From: CBDCIS01 sp965217565
GTDB taxonomy: Bacteria > Chloroflexota > Dehalococcoidia > Lucifugimonadales > CATOSD01
Assembly: GCA_965217565.1 (NCBI GenBank)
Contig: CBDCIS010000010.1
Location: 310,001 to 374,000 of the forward strand
Reading direction: 5' to 3'
Length of the DNA: 64,000 nucleotides
Part shown: piece after piece, positions 43,514 through 52,217 of the stretch
Layout of the letters: each line of letters starts with the position of its first letter
How positions within the stretch are numbered: position 1 is the stretch's first letter
Notes under the pieces: model-generated
What the model was told of the DNA's origin: nothing
The model's database searches: none
Seen by the model: the letters and a program-made list of their open reading frames with translations, nothing else
Made by a program: the position numbers and the translations under genes

Positions 43514-44743
43514 TCACGGCGTACGCGAACCGATGACGCCGTTGTCGTGAAGCGCCCTGCGCCGACGCTCACCATAGCCTAGCAGGTTCGCGAGGATTTC
43601 GTCGGAATCCTGCCCGATGTTGGAGGCGGGCTTCCATTCTCGCTCGCTCACGTAATTGCCGGGTATCGCCTGCCCCGGATAGCGCTTGGAGCCATGCTCC
43701 GGCTCTTGAAGCTCCACGAAGAAGCCGCGTTCGTTGAGGTGCGGGTCCGCCAGGAACTCGCGGTTGTTGGCGACCCGGCCGGCTGGGACACCCGCCTCCT
43801 GCAAGAGTACCATAACCTCAAAGGCGTCTCTGTGTCGAACCCACTCTGTCACGACGCGGTCGATTTCATCTTCGTTTCGTTTGCGAGCATCCGCAGTGCC
43901 ATAAGCTGGCGCGCCCAGGAGATCGGGGCGGCCCATCGTGGCGCAGAGGGCGCGCCACTCGTCATCGGAGGTCACCGAGATGGCCACCCAGCTATCATCG
44001 CCCAGGGCGCGGTAGGCACGGTTCGGCGCGTGGACTGGGTGTCGGTTGCCGGAGGGCAAGGGCTGGTACCCCGAAACCGAGTTTGCGGCGATGAACTCCC
44101 CGATTACGCACACGGGGCTGTCGGCAAGCGCGAGGTCTATGAACTGACCCCTGCCAGTGGCTCTCTTGTGGGCCAGGGCGTTCATGACGGCGGCGACCTG
44201 GTTGAGCGCGGAAAGAGGGTCGGCGTAGGCTATGCCGGAGGGCAGGGGCCTCTCGTCCGAGTAGCCTATAATCGAATCGATCCCGGAAATCGACTCCGCG
44301 GCCATTCCCAGCGAGGGGAAATCCGAATACGGTCCGCTTGCGCCGTAGCCCGGCATCGAACACATGATTATGGCGGGATTGGCCGCCCGGAGGGAGTCGT
44401 AATCGAGATTCAGGTTCCGCATAACACGGGGCCGGAAGTTTTCGACGACCACGTCGGAGAGGGAGACGAGATCCAGGAAGATGGCGCGGCCCGCGTCGGT
44501 GTCCAGGCGCAAAGCCAGGTTGGGCTTGTTTCGGTTCAGCTCCCTGTCCACCGGATTGAGGCCGATCGTGGCGGCTCTGGGGTCGCTAATCTTGATCACG
44601 TGCGCGCCAAAGTCCGCGAATATCCTCTCGCCCAACGGCCCGGCCCAAACCCTCGTCATATCGAGGATACGGACGTCGCCCAGCGCGGCGCCCTCGCTTC
44701 GCTTGTCTGTGGTTTCAAAACCCGCGTTCAACGCACCGATCAT
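43514..44743 (-). CDS. CoA transferase, CaiB/BaiF family III (second of pair)
   Basis: 409 residues, ATG 44743, nine bases after the preceding CoA-transferase stop. The family III signatures are GDVRILDMTRVWAGPLGERIFADFGAHVIKI, VVVENFRPRVMRNLNLDYDSLRAANPAII and GYGASGPYSDFPS, followed by the GRGQFIDLALADS stretch. The catalytic Asp is expected in the ALADS region after GQFIDL, as in other members. It moves CoA between carboxylic acids without ATP. The pair may form a heteromeric enzyme, as in some aromatic-acid degraders. Confidence 0.88.
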   Translation of the reverse strand: MIGALNAGFETTDKRSEGAALGDVRILDMTRVWAGPLGERIFADFGAHVIKISDPRAATIGLNPVDRELNRNKPNLALRLDTDAGRAIFLDLVSLSDVVVENFRPRVMRNLNLDYDSLRAANPAIIMCSMPGYGASGPYSDFPSLGMAAESISGIDSIIGYSDERPLPSGIAYADPLSALNQVAAVMNALAHKRATGRGQFIDLALADSPVCVIGEFIAANSVSGYQPLPSGNRHPVHAPNRAYRALGDDSWVAISVTSDDEWRALCATMGRPDLLGAPAYGTADARKRNEDEIDRVVTEWVRHRDAFEVMVLLQEAGVPAGRVANNREFLADPHLNERGFFVELQEPEHGSKRYPGQAIPGNYVSEREWKPASNIGQDSDEILANLLGYGERRRRALHDNGVIGSRTP

Positions 44744-44752
44744 CTCGAACGC

Positions 44753-46000
44753 TCACGAAAGAATCGCCGCCGTGTGCTCGCCCAGCAGTGGCGCGCGCGA
44801 CAGCACCGGGCGGGTCTCTGACGACATGAAAGGAAACGTGGGATACCTGGCCGACCCGGCGACGGGATGATCGAGCTCCTGGAAAAGGCCTCTGTGCCGG
44901 TATTGGGGGTCTGCCAGAACCTCGCCGAGGTCGAGCAATGGCGCCGTGATCAAGCCCCAATCCTCGGCCGTCTCCTTGAACAACTCTGCTCTCGTTTTGT
45001 CCTTTGCCCAGTCTGTCAGGATTTCGTCAACTGCCTCCGCGTGGTCTCGCCGCTTGGAGCGATTGATGAACCTGGCGTCCGTTTGCAGGTCTTCGCGGCC
45101 CAGCATCAGGCAGAGCAGTTCCCATTGCCATTCTGGAGCAAGTCCCCAGCAGAGAAAGCCGTCCTTGCATGGCAGGACGGTATTTGGGTACGTGGCAAAC
45201 AGCCCGTGCCGCTCCCACCGGTGCCCGTTCCGAGTTCTGACGAGCCCCTCGTAGGTCTGCATTACGGAGGTGTACTGGTGCAGGGTAGCCAGCGTCTCAA
45301 ACATGGACAGTTCGAGGAAGCGCCCCTCGCCGATGCGGGCGCGCTCCCACAAGGCAAACTGAGCCGCCAGGTAGGCGTTCAGCCCTGTAACGTAATCTGG
45401 TTGACGGCCCGGCAGCGCGAGAGGCTCTCTGTCCTCCTCGCCGGTCAGGTACATGTAGCCGCCGAGGGCGAGCTGTATCATGGGGGTCGATTTCCAGCGG
45501 GCGTAGGGGCCGGACAGCCCGAATGGCGTGACGGACAACTGGATAAGCGCGGGGTTCGCGGAGGTAAAGCTGTGTCGGTCTATGGAGTGGCGCTCCCTGA
45601 ACGGCAGCGTCCAGTCCTCGATGAGCACGTCGGCAGACGCCACGAGCGACTTCAGCGCGGCCACGCCCTCGCCGGTGTGCCAGTCGAGCAGCACGCTCCT
45701 CTTGCCGGTGTTGTTGTAGAGGTACAGCGCGCTGGACTCGTTGGAGCTGTCGTCCGAGAGGAAAGGCCCCTCGGCGCGCGACCAGTCGCCATGCGGCGGA
45801 CGCTCCACCTTGATGACGTCGGCCCCGAACGCCGCGAGCATCCTGCCGCAGAAGGGCCCGGCCACGCCCTCGGCAGCCTCCACAACGGTCATGCCTTGCA
45901 ATGGCAGAGCGCTCAAGACACTAAGGGCTCCTTTCGTGGGTAGTAGGCCGGCCGCGGGCCGAGCCAGCGTCTGCTGTTCATCTTGGAGAGTATAGGCCAT
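44753..46000 (-). CDS. CoA transferase, CaiB/BaiF family III (first of pair)
   Basis: 415 residues, ATG 46000 (TTG 46003 adjoins it). MTVVEAAEGVAGPFCGRMLAAFGADVIKVERP is the family III N-terminus, followed by VLIEDWTLPFRERHSI and SVTPFGLSGPYARWKS. GEGRFLELSMFETLATL sits where the catalytic Asp region normally lies, but here the segment reads ELSMFE rather than D-x-x-x-x-E, so the active-site Asp may be missing. A possible explanation is that this is the non-catalytic partner in a heteromer with the next gene. It is the first gene of a three-gene operon ending with the carboxyltransferase. Confidence 0.82.
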   Translation of the reverse strand: MAYTLQDEQQTLARPAAGLLPTKGALSVLSALPLQGMTVVEAAEGVAGPFCGRMLAAFGADVIKVERPPHGDWSRAEGPFLSDDSSNESSALYLYNNTGKRSVLLDWHTGEGVAALKSLVASADVLIEDWTLPFRERHSIDRHSFTSANPALIQLSVTPFGLSGPYARWKSTPMIQLALGGYMYLTGEEDREPLALPGRQPDYVTGLNAYLAAQFALWERARIGEGRFLELSMFETLATLHQYTSVMQTYEGLVRTRNGHRWERHGLFATYPNTVLPCKDGFLCWGLAPEWQWELLCLMLGREDLQTDARFINRSKRRDHAEAVDEILTDWAKDKTRAELFKETAEDWGLITAPLLDLGEVLADPQYRHRGLFQELDHPVAGSARYPTFPFMSSETRPVLSRAPLLGEHTAAILS

Positions 46001-46110
46001 CAATGTGGGTCTGTCAGCAATCCAACGGGCCGCACGGCTTCCACGATACCGCCAAGATTCACTGTTCGGAGTTCAGGGGAATCGGAGGGGTTGTCCCGCT
46101 GCACCGCGAG

Positions 46111-46161
46111 CACCCACCCCCTAACCCCCTCCCGTCAAGGGAGCTGACAGGGGTAGGTAAA
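46111..46161. repeat. CACCC-type hairpin repeat joined to a MITE-type terminus
   Basis: CACCCACCCCCTAACCCCCT, then CCCGTCAAGGGAG, continues directly into CTGACAGGGGTAGGTAAA. The junction shows that the CACCC family and the MITE termini are physically linked units. Confidence 0.65.
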
Positions 46162-46197
46162 TCGAGAATCGAGATTAGATGAGCGCCCCACCCCTCT

Positions 46198-46252
46198 GGA
46201 TTGCCGAGCGGCGAGCCATTGCGATGGGTTCCCGCGTTCGCAGGAATGACGT
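46198..46252. repeat. REP-like repeat, GGATTGCCGAGCGGCGAGCC family
   Basis: Near-identical to 7438-7492 through CATTGCGATGGGTTCCCGC, ending in a slightly imperfect hairpin (GTTCGCAGGAAT). Confidence 0.7.
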
Positions 46253-46567
46253 TGGTCGGTGAGCCTGGGAGAGTTGCGAAACGCAAACTGGGTCATTTTG
46301 AGTCATTTCGGGTCATTGCCTTCCTATGGATCCCGGTTTTAGGGGACGACTTTTGGCGCCTTCACAGTGGAAACGGATATGAATCAGACTCGGCCGGAAT
46401 CGAAGGGACAGATCGCTCGGAACTTTGGGGGTATCGTCGCCCTGGGTGGCGCGTAGTCTTGTGGGCAGGGTTACGATTCCCGTACCGGACGTTGGGATTC
46501 GATAACATGCGCTTGCGTTCATGGAGGCATAATAGCACGCGCGTTCGGCAGCGTCAAGAGCACCCAT

Positions 46568-46591
46568 GGCGCCCACAAGGGACGCCCCTAC
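46568..46591. repeat. Short dispersed hairpin repeat, TAGGGGC family
   Basis: GGCGCCCACAAGGGACGCCCC then TAC; the reverse orientation of the 5411 copy. Confidence 0.55.
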
Positions 46592-46625
46592 GGATTGGGC
46601 CGCCATTCCGCCCCTGCCCGTAGGG

Positions 46626-46859
46626 CTGACAGGGGTAGGTAAAATGCGAATTGCAAGTACGCTTAGCCCATGTCATTCCGAGCGCAGCCGAGGAACCCAC
46701 GAAGTGGCCAGCCGCTCGGCAATCCAGAGCCATCTGCACTACAAGAACTTGGGATTCCTCGGTTCGCTACGCTCACTCGGAATGACATACGTTGGGCTGA
46801 ATTGTGATGTCTTGGCTATGGCTCGTAGCTATGAGACGCCAAATACCTACCCTTGTCAG
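46626..46859. mobile_element. MITE-like palindromic element, copy 2
   Basis: 234 bp with left end CTGACAGGGGTAGGTAAA and right end AATACCTACCCTTGTCAG. The interior matches copy 1 except for about 26 extra bases containing GTGGCCAGCCGCTCGGC. The two interiors are otherwise closely similar, including the ACTACAAGAACTTGGGATTC centre. It lies about 130 bp before the toxin-antitoxin genes. Confidence 0.65.
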
Positions 46860-46988
46860 CGTCAAGGGAGGTGGAAAATGAAGCGCCGCCCGTCAAGGCT
46901 GAACAGTTACCGCCAACAGTCAATCGTTGACTCGCACACCTCACCGCTCTACGATGTAGGCGTGCGTTCGAGCATCAGGAGGTGGCAC

Positions 46989-47285
46989 ATGACCAAGCAG
47001 TACTCCGTATCATACGCTTGCAACAACTTGTCCACGATAGTCAAAGAGATGGAAGAGGGCGAGCCGGTGGAGTTGACTGAGAAGGGCGAGCCGGTGGCAG
47101 TGCTGGTATCGGCGGAGGACTTCAAATGGTACAAGCGCCACAGCCCACGACGGCCTAAACCCAAGGGCGACCTTTGGAAAGCCATACAGGAGTGGCGAGC
47201 TGTGTATGATCTTGAAGGACTCAATCTAGATAATGTTTTTGACGATGTGCGAGATAAGTCGCCTGGTAGAGAAATAGAACTATGA
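46989..47285 (+). CDS. Type II antitoxin, Phd/YefM family
   Basis: 98 residues from ATG 46989, just after AGGAGGTGG; longer frames upstream run through the repeat region. The Phd/YefM fold is shown by YSVSYACNNLSTIVKEMEEG and PVELTEKGEPVAVLVSAEDF. The C-terminal tail (WKAIQEWRAVYDLEGLNLDNVF) is the toxin-binding part. It should bind and neutralise the PIN toxin encoded by the overlapping next gene and repress their common promoter. Confidence 0.85.
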   Translation: MTKQYSVSYACNNLSTIVKEMEEGEPVELTEKGEPVAVLVSAEDFKWYKRHSPRRPKPKGDLWKAIQEWRAVYDLEGLNLDNVFDDVRDKSPGREIEL

Positions 47286-47701
47286 CGCTGCGATACTTGG
47301 TGGACACGAACCTTCTTTCGGAACCTACAAAGCGTTTCCCAGATCCTGTCATTGAGGAGCGGCTCGAAAGGTTCAAGTTGGAGATCGCTACTGCGTCACC
47401 CGTTTGGAGCGAGTTGCTCTACGGATTCCACCGAATGCCGGAGTCAAGGCACAAAGGCTTGGTGGGGAGATATCTCTTCGAGTCGCTTCGTCCCCAACTC
47501 AGGATCTTGGACTATGACCGAAGCGCCGCCGAGTGGCACGCCGCCGAGCGCGCCAGGCTTAGCCTCGTGGGATTGACTCCTCCTTTCGTGGATGGGCAGA
47601 TAGCGGCTGTCGCCTACGCAAACGACCTGGTACTCGTGACAGCCAACGTGTCCGACTACGCCAACTTCCAGAGACTCGAAGTGGAGAACTGGAGCTTGTA
47701 G
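47282..47701 (+). CDS. Type II toxin, PIN-domain (VapC-like) ribonuclease
   Basis: 139 residues. The start ATG 47282 overlaps the antitoxin stop in ATGA. The PIN-domain acidic residues are visible: LVDTNLLSEP (Asp near the N-terminus), SPVWSELLYGFHRMP (Glu), PFVDGQIAAVAYANDLVLVTANVSDY (two Asp). VapC-type toxins cut initiator tRNA or rRNA when the antitoxin is degraded. The pairing of Phd-type antitoxin with PIN toxin is a known mixed arrangement. Repeats flank the pair on both sides (46626-46859 and 47781-47835), which may reflect past mobility. Confidence 0.87.
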   Translation: MTLRYLVDTNLLSEPTKRFPDPVIEERLERFKLEIATASPVWSELLYGFHRMPESRHKGLVGRYLFESLRPQLRILDYDRSAAEWHAAERARLSLVGLTPPFVDGQIAAVAYANDLVLVTANVSDYANFQRLEVENWSL

Positions 47702-48065
47702 CCGCCCATGCCGGCAAATACCCCCATCCTAGTACGGCTTCCAGCTAGTTTTGACAATAATCGAGGCTGTCCTCGGCTCTGGATTGCCGAGCGGCGAGCC
47801 ATTGCGATGGATTCCCGCGTTCGCGGGAATGACGGTCACTGTTCAGTACTTGTCACTTTCAGGTGGAAGTGGTACTAGCCCTCTCTCCCTATGGGCAGGG
47901 CCGTTTTGTTATGGAAGGCAGGCGCGGCCATCTGCCCACCGTCAATCACCCCCTGGCTCCCTGCCGCCAAGGGAGGGGTCAAGGAGCAGTTCCACCGCCT
48001 ATATGACGAGCACACCCAAACCTTGAAAAGACTCTACTCTATGGGGGAAAGGACTCCCCGCCTCC
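47702..48065. other. Convergent intergenic region with repeats
   Basis: Holds the REP-like repeat 47781-47835 and a CACCC-type copy at 47944-47978 (AATCACCCCCTGGCTCCCTG with CCGCCAAGGGAGGGG). No gene is seen between the toxin and leuS. Confidence 0.6.
47781..47835. repeat. REP-like repeat, GGATTGCCGAGCGGCGAGCC family
   Basis: Full copy ending in the perfect hairpin TTCCCGCG-TTCG-CGGGAA. Confidence 0.75.
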
Positions 48066-50537
48066 CTATCGCGCCACTATGTTCACCAGGCGGCCCGGCA
48101 CGTAGATTAGCTTGGCTACATCTTTGCCCTCGACGTGGGGGCGAACCCGGCGGCTTTCCAGGGCAAGCCTGGTCGCCTCGTCCTCTGTGATGTCCACCGA
48201 CACCTCTATCTTGTCGCGCACACGACCGTTGACCTGCACCACCAGCGTCACCACCTCGTCGGCGGCCAGCTCTGGGTCCCACTCCGGCCACCTCTGCTGA
48301 TGGATGCTGTACTCGCGGCCGGTGCGCTCCCATAGCTCCTCGGCGACGTGCGGGGCCATCGGCGCAATCTGAAGCAGCAGCTTCTCTATCGCGTCCTCCC
48401 AGCGCTCCGATGATACGCCCTTGCGCTCCCACAGCAGGTTGAGCGCGTTGGTGTACTCCATGAGGCCCGCGAGGGCGGTGTTGAACTTGAAGCGTTCTAT
48501 GTCCTCGCCCACACGGCGAATGGTCTTGTGTGTCAGGCGTTGCATCTCTCGCAGCGCACCGGCGTCCTGCGGGTAGTCGTCGAGCTCGCGGGCGTCGCGC
48601 TGCGAGAGCTCCCACACGCGGTTGATCCACCGTGACATGCCGTTGATTCCCGTGTCGCTCCACTCGCCGCCCTGGTCCCATGGGCCCAGAAACATCAGGT
48701 AGCAGCGCACTACGTCCGCGCCCACGCTGTCAACGTAGTCGTCCGGCGCGATGACGTTGCCGCGCGACTTGCTCATCTTCTGGCTGTTGGCGATGATGTG
48801 GCCCTGGTTGAACAGTCTGAGGAACGGCTCGTCGAAGTCCACCAGTCCCATGTCACGCAGCGCCTTGACGAAAAAGCGGGCGTATAGCAGGTGCATCACC
48901 GCGTGCTCCGCGCCGCCCGTGTACTGATCAACGGGGTTCCACTTCCGGACAGCCTCCGGGTCGAAGGCGGCATCCTGGCAGTTTGGGCTGGCAAAGCGCA
49001 GGAAGTACCAGGAGGAGTCCACGAAGGTGTCCATCGTGTCCGTCTCGCGCTTGGCTGCCTTGCCGCACTCCGGGCAGTCCGCGTTCACGAAGCCTTCGTG
49101 GAACGTCAGCGGCGATTCGCCCGTGGGACGGAACTGGGCGTCCTCCGGCAGCAGCACGGGTAGCTCATCCTCCGGCACGGCAACCGGGCCGCAATCCTCG
49201 CAGTGGATGATCGGAAAGGGGGTTCCCCAATACCGCTGCCTGGAGATGAGCCAGTCCCTCATGCGATAGGCGACAGTGCGCCGCCCCCAACCGCGCTCCT
49301 CGACGTGGTCGGCGATGCGCTGCCAGCCCTCGGCGCTGGGCAGGCCGTCGAACTGGCCCGAATTGACCTGCGCGCCCTCCTCCAAGTAGGCCTCTTCGAG
49401 CTCCCCGCCGTCCCAATCAGGCGGCGCGATGACAACCTTGATGGGCAGATCGTACTTCCTGGCAAACTCGAAGTCGCGCTGGTCGTGCGCCGGCACGCCC
49501 ATGACGACGCCGGTCCCGTAGGTCAGCAGCACATAGTCGGCGACGAGGATGGGTACGCGCTCCCCGTTCAGCCGGTTGACGCAGTACGCGCCGGTGAACA
49601 CGCCCGTCTTTTCCTTCTCGGTCGATAGGCGCTCCACCTCGCTCTGAAGCCTGGCCTGTGCGACGTAGGCTTCCACCTCGGCCTTGTGCTCCGGCGTGGT
49701 CAGCCGCTCGACGAGAGGGTGCTCCGGTGCGAGCACGACGAAGGTCACGCCGTAGATGGTGTCTATGCGAGTCGTGAAGGTCTTCAGGACGGGTTCGTCC
49801 AGCCCGTACTCCGAGATGTCGAACTCTATCTCCACGCCCTCGCTGCGCCCGATCCAGTTGGTCTGCATAGTCTTGATTCTGTCGGGCCAGTCGATGCGGG
49901 AGTGGTCTAGCAGTTCCTCGGCGTAGTCCGTGATGCGGAAGAACCACTGGTTCAGGTCGCGGCGCGTGACCGCCGTGCCGCAGCGCTCGCAGTGGCCCTC
50001 GTCAACCACCTGCTCGTTGGCGAGCACCGTGTTGCAGGAGGGGCACCAGTTGGCGGGAGCGAAATCGCGGTAGGCCAGGCCCGCCTTCAGCAGCCGGAGG
50101 AAGAACCATTGGTTCCACTTGTAGTAGTCGGTGTCGCAGGTGACGACCTCCCTGTCCCAGTCGTAGATGGGTCCCATCGTGCGAAGCTGGCGGCGCATGT
50201 TGTCCATGTTGTCCATGGTCCAGGTGTAGGGGTGGATGCCCCTCCTGATGGCCGCGTTCTCCGCGGGAAGTCCGAAGGCGTCGAAGCCCATCGGATGCAG
50301 CACATTGTAGCCCTGCATACGCCGAAACCGGGCGTGCGCGTCGGAGGGCGACATGGCGTACCAGTGGCCGACATGGAGGTCGCCCGACGGGTAGGGATAC
50401 ATCGTGAGCTCGTACCAGTTGGGACGAGGGTCGTCGTCCCTCACCCGGTAGAGGCCGTCGCCGGCCCATCGAGCCTGCCATTTTGGCTCCACTTCCGCGT
50501 GCGTGTAGCGTAACTCGGTCTTCCTTGCGGTTGTCAT
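48066..50537 (-). CDS. leuS: Leucyl-tRNA synthetase
   Basis: 823 residues from ATG 50537 (MTTARKTELRYTHAEVEPKWQ). It charges tRNA-Leu with leucine. Class I signatures are YPYPSGDLHVGHWYAM (HIGH-type HVGH) and MSKSRGNVIAPDDYV (KMSKS). The editing domain (FTTRIDTIYGVTFVVLAPEH, GTGVVMGVPAHDQRD) and a zinc-binding pair are present. The C-terminal domain ends VVQVNGRVRDKIEV. Length fits bacterial LeuRS. A T-box leader precedes it, so expression should rise when tRNA-Leu is uncharged. Confidence 0.97.
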   Translation of the reverse strand: MTTARKTELRYTHAEVEPKWQARWAGDGLYRVRDDDPRPNWYELTMYPYPSGDLHVGHWYAMSPSDAHARFRRMQGYNVLHPMGFDAFGLPAENAAIRRGIHPYTWTMDNMDNMRRQLRTMGPIYDWDREVVTCDTDYYKWNQWFFLRLLKAGLAYRDFAPANWCPSCNTVLANEQVVDEGHCERCGTAVTRRDLNQWFFRITDYAEELLDHSRIDWPDRIKTMQTNWIGRSEGVEIEFDISEYGLDEPVLKTFTTRIDTIYGVTFVVLAPEHPLVERLTTPEHKAEVEAYVAQARLQSEVERLSTEKEKTGVFTGAYCVNRLNGERVPILVADYVLLTYGTGVVMGVPAHDQRDFEFARKYDLPIKVVIAPPDWDGGELEEAYLEEGAQVNSGQFDGLPSAEGWQRIADHVEERGWGRRTVAYRMRDWLISRQRYWGTPFPIIHCEDCGPVAVPEDELPVLLPEDAQFRPTGESPLTFHEGFVNADCPECGKAAKRETDTMDTFVDSSWYFLRFASPNCQDAAFDPEAVRKWNPVDQYTGGAEHAVMHLLYARFFVKALRDMGLVDFDEPFLRLFNQGHIIANSQKMSKSRGNVIAPDDYVDSVGADVVRCYLMFLGPWDQGGEWSDTGINGMSRWINRVWELSQRDARELDDYPQDAGALREMQRLTHKTIRRVGEDIERFKFNTALAGLMEYTNALNLLWERKGVSSERWEDAIEKLLLQIAPMAPHVAEELWERTGREYSIHQQRWPEWDPELAADEVVTLVVQVNGRVRDKIEVSVDITEDEATRLALESRRVRPHVEGKDVAKLIYVPGRLVNIVAR

Positions 50538-50585
50538 GTGATAGCTCCGTTTCGAGGCTTGGGCCCAGCGCGCCAAGATAAAGCA

Positions 50586-50612
50586 AAAGCCCCCGTCCCC
50601 AAGGGACGGGAG
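50586..50612 (-). terminator. T-box terminator hairpin of leuS
   Basis: On the minus strand AGCTCCCGTCCC pairs with GGGACGGGGGCT around a TTGG loop and ends in TTTT. It competes with the antiterminator formed by the T-box sequence. Confidence 0.85.
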
Positions 50613-50890
50613 CTTTTTTGCGCATACGAAAATCCCGCGGTACCACCCTAGTTGCCCGCTCTGCGGCGGACCACTCTTAGGCGATAACGGCTCCTACCGT
50701 CCGGCCCTAGTGGAAGCTACTCAGGTGGTCGGTCCGACTGCTGACGTACTGACCGACTGTGATACAGACACGCTCCCATTCAGGCGGGATGCTCTGGGGC
50801 GAGTTCGCGGGCATCTGGGCGCCGGGCTTCCACCGTCCCCGGCTCGCTCTGGCGGATCGCTCCGCTACTACTCCCCATCAACGCAGTGAG
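50586..50890 (-). promoter_or_regulatory. T-box riboswitch of leuS
   Basis: On the minus strand the conserved T-box AGGGTGGTACCGCGG lies at 50649-50635, just before a strong terminator. Upstream, Stem I features are visible: a GGGGAGTAGTAG start near 50875-50864, a GGTGGAA loop in the distal arm, and GAACTCGCC (50806-50798), where CTC (50803-50801) is a Leu codon suited to be the specifier. Uncharged tRNA-Leu would favour the antiterminator and let leuS be transcribed. Confidence 0.9.
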
Positions 50891-51063
50891 TATTTGGCTG
50901 TGCTAAAACGCTAACACAGGGGGCAAAAGTCGTCAAGAGTGATTGCCATGAAGAGAAGTGCAAAACTCCCCTGGGAGAGGCTGACGGCTCAGCACCGATT
51001 GGGTATACCACAGGTTCTGTTCCGTTGAGGGTTCTATGTTGCTCACGTGATACTTGCCAACAT

Positions 51064-51076
51064 GTATTGTCAATAC
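51064..51076 (+). promoter_or_regulatory. Palindrome GTATTG-T-CAATAC, operator candidate
   Basis: A perfect 6+1+6 palindrome lies 15 bases upstream of the -35 box of the P63C gene promoter, where an activator or a repressor dimer could bind. Confidence 0.45.
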
Positions 51077-51091
51077 CTGCACGGGCAAGCA

Positions 51092-51120
51092 TTGATTCTT
51101 TCTGAGGGATCCAGTATAAT
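51092..51120 (+). promoter_or_regulatory. Sigma70-type promoter TTGATT-17-TATAAT
   Basis: TTGATT at 51092-51097 and a perfect TATAAT at 51115-51120 with 17 bases between. The P63C gene start is 20 bases further on. Confidence 0.7.
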
Positions 51121-51140
51121 CCAACCCAGGAGGAATAGAT

Positions 51141-52217
51141 ATGGCTACTAAACAGAAGAATAAGAGCGCGACACAATTGGCTAAACTAGGCGCGTCCAAG
51201 GGAGGCAAGGCTAGAGCATCAGTCCTCACTCCTGAGGAACGTAGTGCGATTGCACGGAATGCGGTGCAGACCCGATGGGCTAGAGCAAAGGGTCTGCCCA
51301 CGCCTACAAAAGACCCAGACCAAGTATCTATCCCCTTGAGGCGGATAAGTCCATCTGAGCCGAACGAAAGGGTGTCCCTTTTCCAAGGAGAGGCCACATT
51401 CGGCGATGTCACGATTCCATGCCATGTCTTAAACGACGGTAATAGAGTTATTGCGCAGCGGGAAGTCATAAAGGCTCTCTCGGGCCAAGAACGGCCTAGC
51501 GGGACCATCGCTCGATTGATCGGAGTGAACCCGATAGCCAGTTATATCGATGCAGACGATGTGGTGGCTAAGGTACTACGGTATCGATTGTCTGGCCCTG
51601 GCCACCAAATGGAAGCGTTCGGGTACGAAGCTACGCTTCTAATTGAAGTATGCGAAGCCTTTCTGAGGGCGCGGGATGATGGTGTACTTTCGGATGCCCA
51701 GCTGAGAGTGGCACATCGTGCCGACGTGATTCTTCGTGCGTGTGCCAAGGTTGGTATTATCGCCTTGATTGATGAGGCGACAGGCTATCAAGAGGTCAGG
51801 CAACGGAACGCGCTCCAACTCAAACTCCAAGCATTCATCGCTGATGACATGCAGGAGTGGGCGAAGTTATTTCCAGATGAATTCTGGCTTGAATTAGCAC
51901 GTCTGGAGCATACACGATATTCGCCTCGAAGCCGCCCGCTACGGTGGGGTAAATACGTTATGGCCTTTGTTTATGACGCTATCGACAAAGATATCGGACA
52001 AGAGTTGCGGCGCATCAACCCTCGCCCTCATTTTCGCCGAAATCATCATCAGTGGCTCAAGGAGTTCGGTAGAGGAAAAGTCCGTGATCACATCAACCAA
52101 GTTATCGGTGTCATGAAGCTATGTAAAAGTATGGATGAGTTTAATGAAAAGTTTGGGTACGTGTTCCGAAGAGACCCGATGCAACTAATACCATTTCATG
52201 TTGACGAGGCCGCATAG
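51141..52217 (+). CDS. P63C domain-containing protein, C-terminus altered by an IS
   Basis: 358 residues, ATG 51141 after AGGAGGAATAG. An Ala/Lys/Ser-rich N-terminus (LAKLGASKGGKARASVLTPEER) is followed by a long helical region (GQERPSGTIARLIGVN, EAFLRARDDGVLSDAQLRVAHRADVIL) and the P63C C-terminal domain (FPDEFWLELARLEH, RNHHQWLKEFGR, MKLCKSMDEFNEKF). P63C proteins occur in phages and mobile regions, with unknown activity. The last residues PFHVDEAA are encoded by IS630-type element A. Without the IS the frame would end QLI-TAA, so only a short tail has changed. The native next gene is the NYN gene about 50 bases on, suggesting an operon. Confidence 0.82.
   Translation: MATKQKNKSATQLAKLGASKGGKARASVLTPEERSAIARNAVQTRWARAKGLPTPTKDPDQVSIPLRRISPSEPNERVSLFQGEATFGDVTIPCHVLNDGNRVIAQREVIKALSGQERPSGTIARLIGVNPIASYIDADDVVAKVLRYRLSGPGHQMEAFGYEATLLIEVCEAFLRARDDGVLSDAQLRVAHRADVILRACAKVGIIALIDEATGYQEVRQRNALQLKLQAFIADDMQEWAKLFPDEFWLELARLEHTRYSPRSRPLRWGKYVMAFVYDAIDKDIGQELRRINPRPHFRRNHHQWLKEFGRGKVRDHINQVIGVMKLCKSMDEFNEKFGYVFRRDPMQLIPFHVDEAA

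Larger units (their letters stand above)
46001..46988. other. Repeat-rich intergenic region, about 1 kb
   Basis: Contains the CACCC-type repeat (46111-46143) joined to a solitary MITE end (46144-46161), a REP-like repeat (46198-46252), a TAGGGGC-type repeat (46568-46591) and MITE copy 2 (46626-46859). Between 46260 and 46560 I see nothing recognisable. Confidence 0.7.
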
